From assembly GCA_023410055.1 (NCBI GenBank), contig JAEYQK010000099.1, positions 1-63,639 of the forward strand: a DNA stretch of 63,639 nt, read 5' to 3'. Below are positions 8,208 to 17,845 of this stretch, piece by piece. The notes under the pieces were generated by a model, which saw nothing but the letters and a program-made list of their open reading frames with translations, was not told the DNA's origin and ran no database searches. The stretch's first letter is position 1. The number at the start of each line of letters is the position of its first letter. This stretch comes from Acidobacteriota bacterium. GTDB lineage: Bacteria; Acidobacteriota; Terriglobia; Terriglobales; Acidobacteriaceae. A program made the position numbers and the translations under genes.

Positions 8208-10436
8208 TTATTTCGCTGTCTTTCCTTTTACCTCGGCGGGCTTTGTAGAAATCTCCTTGAACAGCACGGGATCGAACTCTTCCAGGCCCGTGATTCCATA
8301 GAGATGGTTGGCGGAAATCCATGGCAGCCAGAAACGGTGACCGCCGACGCCACGGCCGTTTCTGCCGGGTCCAAGGCCGAAGCCTTCCTGCTGCCAGCCG
8401 ATGCCCTTGAGGTCGTACTGGCGTCCGGGAAGCGCGACCATCGATTTGGTGTCGTGTAGCAGGACGCGCGCGACGTAAAGGTAGTGCGGGTCCTTGGTGT
8501 AGGTGTAGAGCTTCGCGTAGGACGGCACCGCCCAATCAAGATATTCGTCGGAACCGCCGGCGGCGAGCGCCGTGATGCCTTGCAGTCCGACGGTGGGCAC
8601 GCCCTTCTTCCAGTGGAGTTCTGCGTCAGTCGCGTCGAGCGGCATTGGCAGGTTCCAGATCCAGATCCAGCTTTCGGCGAAGTTGCCTGCGGCCTTGGCA
8701 CGGTCGAGCCACTTGGGATCCTTGGTCGACTCATAAAGGCTCAAATAGGCCTCCATGCTGAGCATGCCGGCTTCTTTGTCGGTGATATTCGGGTTGTCGC
8801 TTGCGCCGCCGATGAAGAGTCCGCGCGTTCCCCAATTTGACCAGACGTACTCGGCTGCGCGAACGGCCGATTGCCTGTACTTCGGATCACCCGTCTCTTC
8901 GCTCATGATGACGAGCAGCGGTACGGGATTATAGCTGGAGGTACCGGTTGGCTCTTCGACTTCGTTGCTGCCGGCTTTCCAGCGGCGGGGGAAGGAGCCG
9001 TCGGCGCGTTGCTGCTGAATCATCCAGTCCACGTAGGACTTCACCCAGTTGAACCACTCTGGGTGGTCGCGCCCTAGGGATTTCTCACGGCGGTAGGCGC
9101 GCATCAGTACGCGCATGTCTTCGGTGGCGTTGCGGAGCCAGGGAGCGAGCCAGACGTGGTCATGCGGCTTGCCCGTGGCAAGATCGTAGCCAGTGGCCTG
9201 AAGCGGCACGGTCGGCAACGCCTGGATCATGGACGAGATGATGGCCAATCCGGTCTGTCGCATCTTCTGGCCACGTTCGGTCTTGTCGCGGTCGCCTTCG
9301 CGCAGGAGTTGATCCGCACACTCGAGGTTTTTGGCGACGAAGCCCATACCGACCATTGTCCAGTTCCACTGGAGCTTGTCGGTGACCGTGGAGAGCACGA
9401 AGGGAATGGCGGTGCGTCCGTCGATGGTGGCTGCCTGAGCTTCCATGTGGTCGGTGAGAACGCGGCGCATCTGCTCGACGTCAATGTAGTTGACGGGCGG
9501 TTTCAGCGTGTCCCACGCCCAGCGCCACGTGTTTCGCGTTACATCGCGGAAAGATTCATTCTGGCCGAAGCGAAAGCTTACCCGATAGTTGTGGGCTACG
9601 CCTTGAGCGATCGGATGATAGCGGCGAGACCATCTGGGTTTGGCATCGGCGGTGCGCCCGAGGCTGCTGACGGTGCCGGGAAAGGAGAAGCCGAATTCGA
9701 CGGGGCCGTCATTGGACTGCCATGCTCCGAGGGCACCGAACAGAAACCGCGCGTCGGTCATTACGGGCTTGGTGAGCCTGGTTTCTTCCATGGTCGAATC
9801 GCCTCGCGGAGAGGGATCGAGGATGGCCACGGAGGCACCGTTCTGGAATGAAAGAGCAAACATCGGTGCAGGGAGCAGGTCTTCGCGGAACAGATAGCGG
9901 CGGGCAGCGTAGTTCATGGTGCCGCCGGGGGAGCGCTCGCCGTTGTAGGTTGGATCGCCGTATACCAACCCAGGGGCAAGATAGCTCACGTCCGGCCAAT
10001 TCACTGAAGGATCGACGGCGAGGATGACCGATGAGTAGAATCCACCGGGAGCATTGCCCGTTACTTCCACATTGCGTTGCAGTGAGACAACTGCGCCGCT
10101 GAGAGTCCAGCGGTCATGCACTTTGAAGACGACGTTGTCGTACGGAACTTCAGCTCGGGCATCGATCCCCGCAGCCGATTTCTGAACGGTCTTGTACCCG
10201 GCGGTCAGCTGGCGAATATCTTCGTCAGAGCGGTAGACTTCGAGCTTTGCCGGTTTGGGCTGAGAGATGCGCGGCACTGCTCCGCCGGCGATCTCAATGC
10301 CCCAATCTGCATGCTGTGAGCGAACGAAGGAGACGGTAGCGCCCGTTTGCAGACGTCCGAGGTCAATATGCGTTTGTTGTGCGAGTAATGCGGTTCCTGT
10401 CAAAAGTAGTACAAGTAAGGTCAATCTGCGGAACAT
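8208..10436 (-). CDS. Exported protein, probable (alpha/alpha)6-barrel glycosidase of unassigned family
   Basis: A 742-residue secreted protein: signal peptide at residues 1-20 (ends ALLAQQ), an N-terminal beta-rich region to about residue 310, then a helical region with repeated Trp/Tyr-rich helices typical of six-hairpin glycosidases. Polar-aromatic clusters such as LQWNWTM, WLAPWLRN and FWLPWISANH could line a sugar-binding cleft. I do not recognise a defined GH family. Its position divergent from the GH29 gene at 10716, with shared palindromes in the intervening region, argues for a role in glycan breakdown. It could instead be a polysaccharide lyase, which uses the same fold; acidic residues in the helical half are candidates but cannot be assigned. 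Confidence 0.7.
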   Translation of the reverse strand: MFRRLTLLVLLLTGTALLAQQTHIDLGRLQTGATVSFVRSQHADWGIEIAGGAVPRISQPKPAKLEVYRSDEDIRQLTAGYKTVQKSAAGIDARAEVPYDNVVFKVHDRWTLSGAVVSLQRNVEVTGNAPGGFYSSVILAVDPSVNWPDVSYLAPGLVYGDPTYNGERSPGGTMNYAARRYLFREDLLPAPMFALSFQNGASVAILDPSPRGDSTMEETRLTKPVMTDARFLFGALGAWQSNDGPVEFGFSFPGTVSSLGRTADAKPRWSRRYHPIAQGVAHNYRVSFRFGQNESFRDVTRNTWRWAWDTLKPPVNYIDVEQMRRVLTDHMEAQAATIDGRTAIPFVLSTVTDKLQWNWTMVGMGFVAKNLECADQLLREGDRDKTERGQKMRQTGLAIISSMIQALPTVPLQATGYDLATGKPHDHVWLAPWLRNATEDMRVLMRAYRREKSLGRDHPEWFNWVKSYVDWMIQQQRADGSFPRRWKAGSNEVEEPTGTSSYNPVPLLVIMSEETGDPKYRQSAVRAAEYVWSNWGTRGLFIGGASDNPNITDKEAGMLSMEAYLSLYESTKDPKWLDRAKAAGNFAESWIWIWNLPMPLDATDAELHWKKGVPTVGLQGITALAAGGSDEYLDWAVPSYAKLYTYTKDPHYLYVARVLLHDTKSMVALPGRQYDLKGIGWQQEGFGLGPGRNGRGVGGHRFWLPWISANHLYGITGLEEFDPVLFKEISTKPAEVKGKTAK

Positions 10437-10567
10437 AGAATCGCCTCTTCTCGGGGACTATGACTGTCCCCTTAGTGTTTTACGGCCATGCGAGCTACAG
10501 GGGTAACTAGAATAACTCACATTTAGCCCAGGGCTGCATAACCAACGATACGGCAGGAGTCACAAAA

Positions 10568-10581
10568 AGTTAGCGGTAACT
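10568..10581. promoter_or_regulatory. Candidate operator AGTTAGCGGTAACT
   Basis: Perfect AGTTA/TAACT half-sites around a central GCGG, matching the arms of the palindromes at 3186 and 10647. It lies in the divergent region between the genes at 10436 (minus) and 10716 (plus), 79 bp centre to centre from the second site, a spacing compatible with repressor looping. Confidence 0.5.
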
Positions 10582-10646
10582 GAGCTGCATGTGGGACAAT
10601 TCCAGCACTCCTCGGCAGATTCAGCCGGGGTGGTTTTTCGCCTTTT

Positions 10647-10660
10647 AGTTATCGATAACT
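10647..10660. promoter_or_regulatory. 14-bp palindrome AGTTATCGATAACT, candidate LacI-type operator
   Basis: A perfect palindrome with central CG, 56 bases before the GH29 start. Together with the sites at 3186 and 10568 it defines the motif AGTTA-NCGN-TAACT. Confidence 0.6.
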
Positions 10661-10715
10661 TGGGCGCGGCGGATCAACTCCGCCGACAAGATCAGAAGTT
10701 GACGAAAGGACTTCT

Positions 10716-12341
10716 ATGTTCTCGCAGCGTTCGTTTAGATCGAAGCTCGTTCGGACACTGAGCGTTGTTGCGTTGACGACTTGCGCCGTTTCGCTTCAAG
10801 GCCAGGACGCAACCGCACCGACCGCTTCGCAGGATCCAATTACGCTGGATCAGATTTGGCAGAAGGCCAGCAGTAAATATGACGCTCAGCGTGCAGCCAT
10901 TCTGAAGGATGTCGATGCGGTTGACGGGCAAGGGCCGTTTCGGCCTGACTGGGAATCGCTTCAAACATACGAGGCGCCCGAGTGGTACAAGGACGCGAAG
11001 TTCGGTATTTTCATTCACTGGGGCGTCTATTCGGTTCCTGCATTTGGGAACGAGTGGTATCCGCGAAACATGTATGAGCCGGCATTTTCGTACAAGCACC
11101 ACGTCGATACTTACGGCCCGCCGGATAAATTTGGGTACAAAGACTTTATTCCGATGTTCAAGGCGGAGAAGTTTGATCCCGCAGCGTGGGCTGATCTGTT
11201 TAAGAAGTCAGGCGCAAAGTACGTGGTACCCGTGGCAGAACATCACGACGGCTTTGCAATGTACGACAGTGGCGTGAGCGACTGGACGGCAGCAAAGATG
11301 GGACCGCGTCGCGACATCATTGGTGATCTCTCGAAGTCGGTGCGGGCGGCGGGGCTGCATTTTGGCGTGTCGTCACACAGGGTAGAGCACGACTTCTTCA
11401 TGGGGCCGGGGCGAAAGATCAAGTCCGACGTGAACGATCCGAAGTACGCAGACTTCTATGGCCCGGCGCAGGTGGGCGTGCTCAAGTGGGGAGATCCCGT
11501 TTACAACGATTTCACGTACGCTTCGACGGCGTGGACCAATGACTGGCTGGCGCGATCGGCGGAGCTTGTGCAGAAGTATCATCCCGACATCGTGTACTTC
11601 GACTGGTGGATCGGTCAGCCATCGATTCGGCAGGCAATGGCGCGCTTTGCATCGTTCTACTACAACAGTTCTTTGAAGTACGGCGACCACGTTGGCGTGA
11701 TTAACTACAAGGATTACGCGATGCAGGACCACTCTGGTGTTCTTGATATCGAGCGCGGCCAGCTTGGCGATATTCGCCCGACCTATTGGCAGACGGATAC
11801 GTCGGTGAGCAACAGGTCCTGGGGTTACATCAAGAACGACACGTTCAAGAGTCCGGAGTTTGTCGTTAATCAGCTGGTCGATATCGTCAGCAAGAACGGC
11901 AACCTGCTGATGAACATCGGGCCCAGGGCCGACGGCACGATTCCCGACGAAGTGCAGAAGGTGCTACTGGATGTCGGCGCCTGGTTGAACGTGAATGGCG
12001 AGGCGATCTATGGCACGCGCCCCTGGAGGATCTACGGCGAGGGGCCGACGAAGCCCGCTGCTGGATCGTTTCACGATACAGATGTGATCCGGTACACGGC
12101 GGAGGACTTCCGCTTCACTACCAAGGGGGATGCACTTTACGCAATCGGACTTGGATGGCCGAAAGGCGAAGCAGTGGTTCGCTCGCTGGCTTCGACGATT
12201 GGCAGCGGCAAAGTTCGGTCTGTCAGCCTGTTGGGTAGTGATGCAAAGGTACAGTTCGAGCAGCGTGCAGATGGTCTTCATGTGCAGCTGCCGGCGGAGC
12301 CCCCGGCCAAGTACGCTTACGCGCTTCGTATAACGTTCTAG
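10716..12341 (+). CDS. Exported GH29 alpha-L-fucosidase
   Basis: A 541-residue family GH29 enzyme. A signal peptide covers about residues 1-30 (ends SLQGQ). The (beta/alpha)8 catalytic domain shows FGIFIHWG near residue 100, the HHDGF motif, and the nucleophile Asp296 in VYFDWW; NIGPRADG marks the end of the barrel and a small beta-sandwich domain follows. GH29 enzymes remove alpha-L-fucose from glycans such as xyloglucan side chains or fucosylated pectin. ATG at 10716 is preceded by AAAGGA. The upstream palindromes suggest repressor control shared with the divergent unknown enzyme. A second GH29 gene at 29105-30447 is broken, so this is the only intact copy in the window. Confidence 0.93.
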   Translation: MFSQRSFRSKLVRTLSVVALTTCAVSLQGQDATAPTASQDPITLDQIWQKASSKYDAQRAAILKDVDAVDGQGPFRPDWESLQTYEAPEWYKDAKFGIFIHWGVYSVPAFGNEWYPRNMYEPAFSYKHHVDTYGPPDKFGYKDFIPMFKAEKFDPAAWADLFKKSGAKYVVPVAEHHDGFAMYDSGVSDWTAAKMGPRRDIIGDLSKSVRAAGLHFGVSSHRVEHDFFMGPGRKIKSDVNDPKYADFYGPAQVGVLKWGDPVYNDFTYASTAWTNDWLARSAELVQKYHPDIVYFDWWIGQPSIRQAMARFASFYYNSSLKYGDHVGVINYKDYAMQDHSGVLDIERGQLGDIRPTYWQTDTSVSNRSWGYIKNDTFKSPEFVVNQLVDIVSKNGNLLMNIGPRADGTIPDEVQKVLLDVGAWLNVNGEAIYGTRPWRIYGEGPTKPAAGSFHDTDVIRYTAEDFRFTTKGDALYAIGLGWPKGEAVVRSLASTIGSGKVRSVSLLGSDAKVQFEQRADGLHVQLPAEPPAKYAYALRITF

Positions 12342-12356
12342 TTCTGAAAACAATTG

Positions 12357-12394
12357 AGGGGTGCCGAATGATATCGGCACCCCTACTTTTTTCT
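12357..12394. terminator. Terminator between convergent GH29 and TolC-type genes
   Basis: Perfect 11-bp stem AGGGGTGCCGA / TCGGCACCCCT with loop ATGATA and an ACTTTTTTCTTT tail on the plus strand; on the minus strand the tail is CAATTGTTTTC, so it may work both ways. Confidence 0.9.
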
Positions 12395-12412
12395 TTGAGT
12401 GTACGGGGAAGG

Positions 12413-14230
12413 CTACTTCATCGGAGCTACGCCGGGTATTACGGGCAGCTTGTCGACGTTTCCGCTCTCGGCCGACGACATTTCGATATTGTTGTTCGTC
12501 AGCGTGAGACCGGTTATCTGATCGAGCGAGACATGCGCTTTCGCGTATGCCGCCATTGCGGCGATCAGGCTGGACTGTGCCTGGGTCAAGTCACGCTGCG
12601 CCTGAAGCACCGAGACGCTGGTTGACATGCCCACTCCGTACTTTGCCTGTTCTGCTTCGAAGCTTTCGCGAGCGTATGCGACGGCCTTTTGTCCTGAATC
12701 GACACGTGCGCGATTCTGAGTGACGGCGTATTGCGCGTCGCGGACATCGCTGCGAATCTGGTTTTCAAGCAACTGCTTACTGGCTTCAGCCTGACGGTAC
12801 TGCAACTCACCCTGGACTTGATCGGCGCGAGCGGAGCGGTTGCGCAAGGGGATTGTCAGCGAGAATCCTACACCTTTGTCGTGCGCATTAGCGTCGAAGA
12901 GATTGCCGAAGACCGTGCCGTAGCCAGTGGTCGGATAAGTCCCTGCAGGGGTGCAGAATCCGCCGGAACCAGAACCGCAGATCGAGAGAGGATTCTGAAC
13001 GCCGCCGCTTGCGGAGGTGCCGTAGAAAGCGATCAGATCAAGCGAGGGTAGCAGTGCGTTCCGTTGCGCCTTCTTGGTGATGTCGCGGTTAACTAGATCG
13101 ATTTGCGATTTGCTGAGATCGGGACGGTGCTGCATTGCCTGGTTGATCAGTTCATCGGTCGGGATGACTGGTTCTTCAGTGGGCAGGTTGGTGCGGTCGG
13201 TGGGGACGACGACCGCCGACACGAGCAGCGGATCAGTCAAGCTTCGGCTGATCGCTACCTTCATTAGTTGTTCCTGATGGCGCAAAGTCGTTTGCGAAGC
13301 GATCAGGTCTTGCTCGCTGCTGGCCAACTGAGATTCCCAGCGCGCGAGTTCGACCCTGGGCAAGGTTCCGACCTTCACCTGTTCGGAGGTGTTGTCCAGA
13401 GTCTGTTTGGCGAGCGCGACCGACTCCTCCTTGACCTTTACGTCTTCGACGGCGCTGACGAGGTCCCAATAGATCGTCTGGATTTGTGCTACGACGGATA
13501 TGACCTGCTGGCGGAAGGTAAGGTCGGCGGCCTCGCGGTTGTTGCGTGCGATCTGAATGAGGTGACGGTTGTGATTCCAGCCGAATCCCTGCAACAAATG
13601 TTGTCTCAGGTTCAGCATGAGGCTGCTGTCCAACTGCGGGCTCAGAGATGAAAAAGAGCTGTTGCTTGCAGTCCGAGAATTGTTGAACGTAACCGACATC
13701 GTTGTGCCGGTCGCAAAGCCCTGGGAGTACGTAAGGTTTGCGTTGCCGGAGTTGTTCAGTAGAACGGAAGCGCCGGAGAGCGCACTCGTCTGCGGCTTTA
13801 CAACCCGCTCTATCTGAGTCCCAAAGGTGATCGATGGATCGTAGGAGGGTACCGTTCCACCGCCCGCAAGGGATTTGTACACGGCGGCATCGGCGATGGG
13901 AAGATCATATCGCGATGTAACCAGGTTGAGGTTATTCTCCAGCGCGAGAGCGATTGCGTCGCTCATGGAAAGATATAGCTTTCCATTTCGCAGGAGCGGC
14001 TCCAAACGCGTTCCGTTCGAGAAACTGGCGGACGCGACCCGTCGCGAAGAATAGGACTGGGTGATATTCCACGGGTTCGAGGAACGGAAGTAGTTCTGAG
14101 TGGCGGGCGAGGTCGCCGCCGCTTTCGAAGCCGATGCGGAGTCCTGTGCCGCCGCTGACAACGGCGAGCTGCCGACCAGAGCGAGACATAAGCTCAAGGA
14201 AACAAGATTACGAAGTGAATGCCAGGACAT
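12413..14230 (-). CDS. TolC-family outer-membrane efflux protein
   Basis: A 605-residue outer-membrane channel of the TolC/OEP family. It has a signal peptide (residues 1-29), then two repeats of long coiled-coil helices (e.g. about 225-310 and 480-560) interrupted by strands, as expected for the trimeric tunnel. The region around 400-430 is Ser/Gly/Cys-rich and probably extracellular. It would form the exit duct for the MacA/MacB-type pump encoded just upstream on the same strand (78 bp gap), giving a complete tripartite exporter. The substrate may be a macrolide-like antibiotic, peptide or siderophore; it is not specified by the sequence. Confidence 0.9.
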   Translation of the reverse strand: MSWHSLRNLVSLSLCLALVGSSPLSAAAQDSASASKAAATSPATQNYFRSSNPWNITQSYSSRRVASASFSNGTRLEPLLRNGKLYLSMSDAIALALENNLNLVTSRYDLPIADAAVYKSLAGGGTVPSYDPSITFGTQIERVVKPQTSALSGASVLLNNSGNANLTYSQGFATGTTMSVTFNNSRTASNSSFSSLSPQLDSSLMLNLRQHLLQGFGWNHNRHLIQIARNNREAADLTFRQQVISVVAQIQTIYWDLVSAVEDVKVKEESVALAKQTLDNTSEQVKVGTLPRVELARWESQLASSEQDLIASQTTLRHQEQLMKVAISRSLTDPLLVSAVVVPTDRTNLPTEEPVIPTDELINQAMQHRPDLSKSQIDLVNRDITKKAQRNALLPSLDLIAFYGTSASGGVQNPLSICGSGSGGFCTPAGTYPTTGYGTVFGNLFDANAHDKGVGFSLTIPLRNRSARADQVQGELQYRQAEASKQLLENQIRSDVRDAQYAVTQNRARVDSGQKAVAYARESFEAEQAKYGVGMSTSVSVLQAQRDLTQAQSSLIAAMAAYAKAHVSLDQITGLTLTNNNIEMSSAESGNVDKLPVIPGVAPMK

Positions 14231-14308
14231 AACGACTAATCTCCTAAACGTTGCCAGACACTCTGGCCGTTACGAACACATACAACTCCACGCCGACCAA
14301 CTACTGGA

Positions 14309-15529
14309 TTACTCGTAGCGCAACGCGTCGATGGGGTTGAGCCTCGATGCGCGTCTTGCCGGATAAAAGCCGAAAACGATACCAATAGCGGCGGAGAAAA
14401 CTACGGCAACGGAGACCGCAAGTACTGAAACGGAGAAAGTCCATTCCAGCAGGCGATCGATTACGAAGGACGCGAGTTCGCCAAACAGGATTCCAACGAT
14501 GCCGCCGACAATACTCAAGACGATTGCCTCGATCAGGAACTGGCGTTGAACGTCCTGCTCGGTGGCGCCGATCGCGATGCGAATACCGATTTCGCGGGTG
14601 CGTTCGGTGACCGACACAAGCATGATGTTCATAATCCCGATGCCACCGACGATTAGCGCCACGCTGGCGACTGAACCTAGCAGCAGCGTGATCGTCGCGG
14701 ATATCTGCTTGGCAGTATCGGCGAACTCAGCCATGTTGCGTACGGAAAAATCATCTTCGGCATCAGGTTGAATGCGATGCCGGTCTCGCAGCAACGATGT
14801 AATCTGTGTTTCGAGCCGGTTGCTGCCTTCCTGGGTTTTTGCGGAGACGTAAATCCAGTTCAGCCAGGTGATCCCCACCAACTTCTTTTGCGCCGTGCTC
14901 AGGGGTACGATCACCAGATCATCCTGGTCCTGACCAAAGCCGGAGCTGCCCTTTGCGGCGAGTATGCCAATGACCTTGAAAGGCAGGTTCTTGATTCGAA
15001 TGGTCTGGCCAATTGGTTCTGCGGCGCCAAACAGCTTGCGCCGAGTTGTCTCACCGATAATGGCTACGTTGGAAGCGCGTTCCACATCCTCTTCAGTGAA
15101 ATTCGCACCTTCCGAGAGTTGCCACGAACGGACCGCAAGGTAGGAGGGCTCAGTGCCGGTAACCTGCGAGAACCAGTTGGTCGTATTCCACACCAGCTGA
15201 GTGCTGGTCTGAACGCCTCCGGCGACGGCGGCAACATCGGGGCAATCGCGCTGGATTGCCTTTTCATCATCCATGATGAGGGTTTTGGTCTGGCCCATGC
15301 CGACGCGCAGGCCGCCACGGTTCACGGAACCGGGGTAGACCATCAGCATGTTGGAGCCGAGCGCGGCGATATTGTTTTGCATTTGCGCGCCGGCGCCTTG
15401 GCCGATTGCGACGGTTGCGATCACGGCGCCGACGCCAATGATGATGCCGAGCATCGTCAGGCCGGAGCGCATTTTGTTACGAGCCAGTGCACGGAGAGCA
15501 GGCACGAGATACGAGGATGCGAATTCCAC
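14309..15529 (-). CDS. MacB-type ABC transporter permease
   Basis: A 406-residue inner-membrane permease with the MacB/FtsX topology: one N-terminal membrane helix (about 20-45), a large periplasmic domain (45-280) and three C-terminal helices (about 280-395) including the conserved SVTERTREIGIR stretch. Such permeases move substrates mechanically from the periplasm rather than across the inner membrane. The start is GTG directly abutting the TAA of the ATPase gene, with GAGGAGG six bases before it inside that gene, indicating translational coupling. In Escherichia coli ATPase and permease are fused in MacB; here they are separate polypeptides. Confidence 0.93.
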   Translation of the reverse strand: MEFASSYLVPALRALARNKMRSGLTMLGIIIGVGAVIATVAIGQGAGAQMQNNIAALGSNMLMVYPGSVNRGGLRVGMGQTKTLIMDDEKAIQRDCPDVAAVAGGVQTSTQLVWNTTNWFSQVTGTEPSYLAVRSWQLSEGANFTEEDVERASNVAIIGETTRRKLFGAAEPIGQTIRIKNLPFKVIGILAAKGSSGFGQDQDDLVIVPLSTAQKKLVGITWLNWIYVSAKTQEGSNRLETQITSLLRDRHRIQPDAEDDFSVRNMAEFADTAKQISATITLLLGSVASVALIVGGIGIMNIMLVSVTERTREIGIRIAIGATEQDVQRQFLIEAIVLSIVGGIVGILFGELASFVIDRLLEWTFSVSVLAVSVAVVFSAAIGIVFGFYPARRASRLNPIDALRYE

Positions 15530-16315
15530 TTAGTCCTCCTCGATCTGGGGCAGCGACTTCAGAACCTCGGTCGCTACCAATCGATTGGCAACGGGATGGT
15601 CACTGCGGACCTTGCCGTCGCGGAAGATGATCTGCCGGGTCGCATACTCCGCGATGTCCGGCTCGTGTGTAACGAGCAGAATGGTGAGTCCCTGGTTGTT
15701 AAGCCCTTGAAGAATTTCCATTACCTCAACGGCGGTACGGCTGTCGAGGTTGCCAGTGGGCTCGTCGGCGAGGATGACGCTGGGCCGGTTGACCAAGGCC
15801 CGAGCGATGGCCACGCGCTGCTGCTGTCCGCCGGAGAGTTGCGCCGGATGGTGATTCCACCGGGACTCGAGACCTACCATGCGCAGCACTTCGCGCGCGC
15901 GCTGGTCGCGCTCTTCTTTCGGGACGTGGGCGTAGAGCATTGGAAGTTCGACGTTCTCAAGCGCACTGGTTCGCGAAAGCAGATTGAAGCCCTGGAAGAC
16001 GAAGCCGATCTTCCGGTTGCGGAAGCGGGCGATTTCCATCTTCGAAAGTTGCGCGACACTGGTGCCGTCGAAGGAGTAGGTTCCACTGCTGGGACGATCG
16101 AGGCAGCCGAGCACGTTCATGAACGTGCTCTTGCCGCTGCCGCTGGCGCCCATGATGGCAACGAACTCGCCTGCGTGGATATCGAGGCTGACGCCGCGCA
16201 GTGCGTGCACGCGGGTTTCGCCAAGATCGTAGTACTTGTGGAGGTCGCGGACCGAGATCACCGTGGCGGCGTTCTCGAAGCGCGTATCCATTTGCGGTTT
16301 GGGTATCGTCGTCAC
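15530..16315 (-). CDS. MacB/LolD-type ABC transporter ATPase
   Basis: A 261-residue nucleotide-binding subunit. Walker A is GASGSGKST (about residue 56), the signature is LSGGQQQR, Walker B ends ILADEPTGNLD and the H-loop His is in VTHEPD. The three-residue pattern GNLDS after Walker B is typical of the MacB/LolD subgroup. It powers the permease encoded immediately downstream and forms an operon with the membrane-fusion protein upstream (12 bp gap). About 25 extra N-terminal residues precede the conserved fold. Confidence 0.95.
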   Translation of the reverse strand: MTTIPKPQMDTRFENAATVISVRDLHKYYDLGETRVHALRGVSLDIHAGEFVAIMGASGSGKSTFMNVLGCLDRPSSGTYSFDGTSVAQLSKMEIARFRNRKIGFVFQGFNLLSRTSALENVELPMLYAHVPKEERDQRAREVLRMVGLESRWNHHPAQLSGGQQQRVAIARALVNRPSVILADEPTGNLDSRTAVEVMEILQGLNNQGLTILLVTHEPDIAEYATRQIIFRDGKVRSDHPVANRLVATEVLKSLPQIEED

Positions 16316-16327
16316 GGTGTACCTCTA

Positions 16328-17689
16328 TTAACGCGGTCCGGGGCCGAACCCGCTGCGGACGGCCTGCTCGGCTGTCGCTATTTGTTCGCCCACAGACAAA
16401 TTGCCTTTGAGCACTTCCACTACCGCGGTCGAAGTATGGTCGGTTACGCCAGTCTTGACCAGTACGGGCTCAATGCTCTTATCGGGCAAAACCTTCCACA
16501 CCACTGCCGTAGTTGTCGATGCCTGCGTCGCATTCTGGCCTGGGACTTCGACACCATACTTCTTGAAGAGTGCGGTGAGTTCGGCGCGGGGCTTATTAGG
16601 ATTGAAGCGAAGCCCGGCGTTCGGAACGATCAGCGAATTCTTCACCGACTGCACGGGGATCGTGACGTAAGCGGTCATTCCCGGGAACAACTTCAGGTCG
16701 GGATTGTCAAAATCGACGATGGTCTCGTAGGTAACGACATTCTGCACTGTGGTGGCGTTCATTCGAACCTGGGAGACTTTGCCGGTGAATGTCTCGCCAG
16801 AAAAGGCGTCAACCCGGAACGTAACCGGTAGTCCGACCTTCACTTCTCCCACATCACCTTCATTGGTACTGACATGGAGCTGCATCTTGGTGAGGTCCTG
16901 CGCGATCGTGAACAGAGTCGGAGTCTGGAAGGACGCAGCGACGGTCTGTCCCATGTCGACGGCCCGATTGATGACCGTTCCGTCGATCGGGGCGTAGATT
17001 CGGGTGTAGGCCAGGTTGGTCTCAGCGACTTTCAGGGCGGCTTCGCGTTGCGCAACCTGCGCGGTTGCTTGCCGTACGGAGGCTTCGCTGGCGGAGACCT
17101 GCGCTGCGGCAGACTCTGCTGCTGCCTTGGCTGAATCCACCTGTTGCGGACTCACAATACCGCGCTCGCCGAGCGGGATGGTGCGGTCGTAGTCTGCCTT
17201 GGCCTGCGCGGCTTTGGCCTTTGAATTGGCCAAGTTCGCTTTTGATGCCGCCAGATTGGCGCGCGAGTTTTCCAGATCGGCGCGACTCTGCGCCAATTGC
17301 CCTTCGTATACGCGGGGATCGATCTCGGCGATCAGGTCTCCCTTGTGCACATGGGAATTGAAATCCACGTTAAGCTTCGCGATGGTGCCCGACACCTGGG
17401 AGCCGACCTGCACGGTCGTAACGGCGAAGATTGTGCCTGTTGCGTCAACAGTCTGCCGCAGATCTCCGCGCGTCACCGGCTTCGTTACATAGCTGACAGG
17501 GGCTTTGCCGGGTCCGCGGACAATTGGTATGGCAATCAAGCCGATTACCACAACGAGAATTGCGCCAATGATGATCCAGCGGCGCTTGCGGCGGAAAAAG
17601 CCCGCGGATTTAACCCGATTCGTTTCGCCGTACTGCCCGTATTCAGGGCTGCCGGTGGATGAGGGTTGCGACGCAACCATTGATTCCAT
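16328..17689 (-). CDS. MacA-type periplasmic membrane-fusion protein
   Basis: A 453-residue HlyD/MacA-family adaptor. From the chosen ATG at 17689 it has a cytoplasmic tail of about 38 residues, one membrane anchor (about 38-60), a lipoyl/barrel-sandwich pair split by a long Ala-rich coiled-coil hairpin (about 125-225), a beta-barrel domain and a membrane-proximal domain. The frame stays open upstream to 17881, but the 17689 ATG has GAGGTAA seven bases before it and avoids overlap with the divergent response regulator. First gene of the exporter operon; the divergent two-component genes probably regulate it. Confidence 0.9.
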   Translation of the reverse strand: MESMVASQPSSTGSPEYGQYGETNRVKSAGFFRRKRRWIIIGAILVVVIGLIAIPIVRGPGKAPVSYVTKPVTRGDLRQTVDATGTIFAVTTVQVGSQVSGTIAKLNVDFNSHVHKGDLIAEIDPRVYEGQLAQSRADLENSRANLAASKANLANSKAKAAQAKADYDRTIPLGERGIVSPQQVDSAKAAAESAAAQVSASEASVRQATAQVAQREAALKVAETNLAYTRIYAPIDGTVINRAVDMGQTVAASFQTPTLFTIAQDLTKMQLHVSTNEGDVGEVKVGLPVTFRVDAFSGETFTGKVSQVRMNATTVQNVVTYETIVDFDNPDLKLFPGMTAYVTIPVQSVKNSLIVPNAGLRFNPNKPRAELTALFKKYGVEVPGQNATQASTTTAVVWKVLPDKSIEPVLVKTGVTDHTSTAVVEVLKGNLSVGEQIATAEQAVRSGFGPGPR

Positions 17690-17845
17690 GCTCGTTACCT
17701 CAATGCCTCGACTGAAATTGTTACTGCGGCCGGGTAAACCTCGGCCAACCACGATTTCATTAAATATCGGAATTCCGAATGTGAACCTTAAGAAACGTAA
17801 ATTGTGCCTTGGGTGTGTCGTGAACGCTGCAATTTTGGAGTACAA

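Noticed and set aside
14768..16831. 687-codon plus-strand ORF
   Set aside because: Lies opposite the clearly recognised ABC permease, ATPase and MacA genes; no family features.
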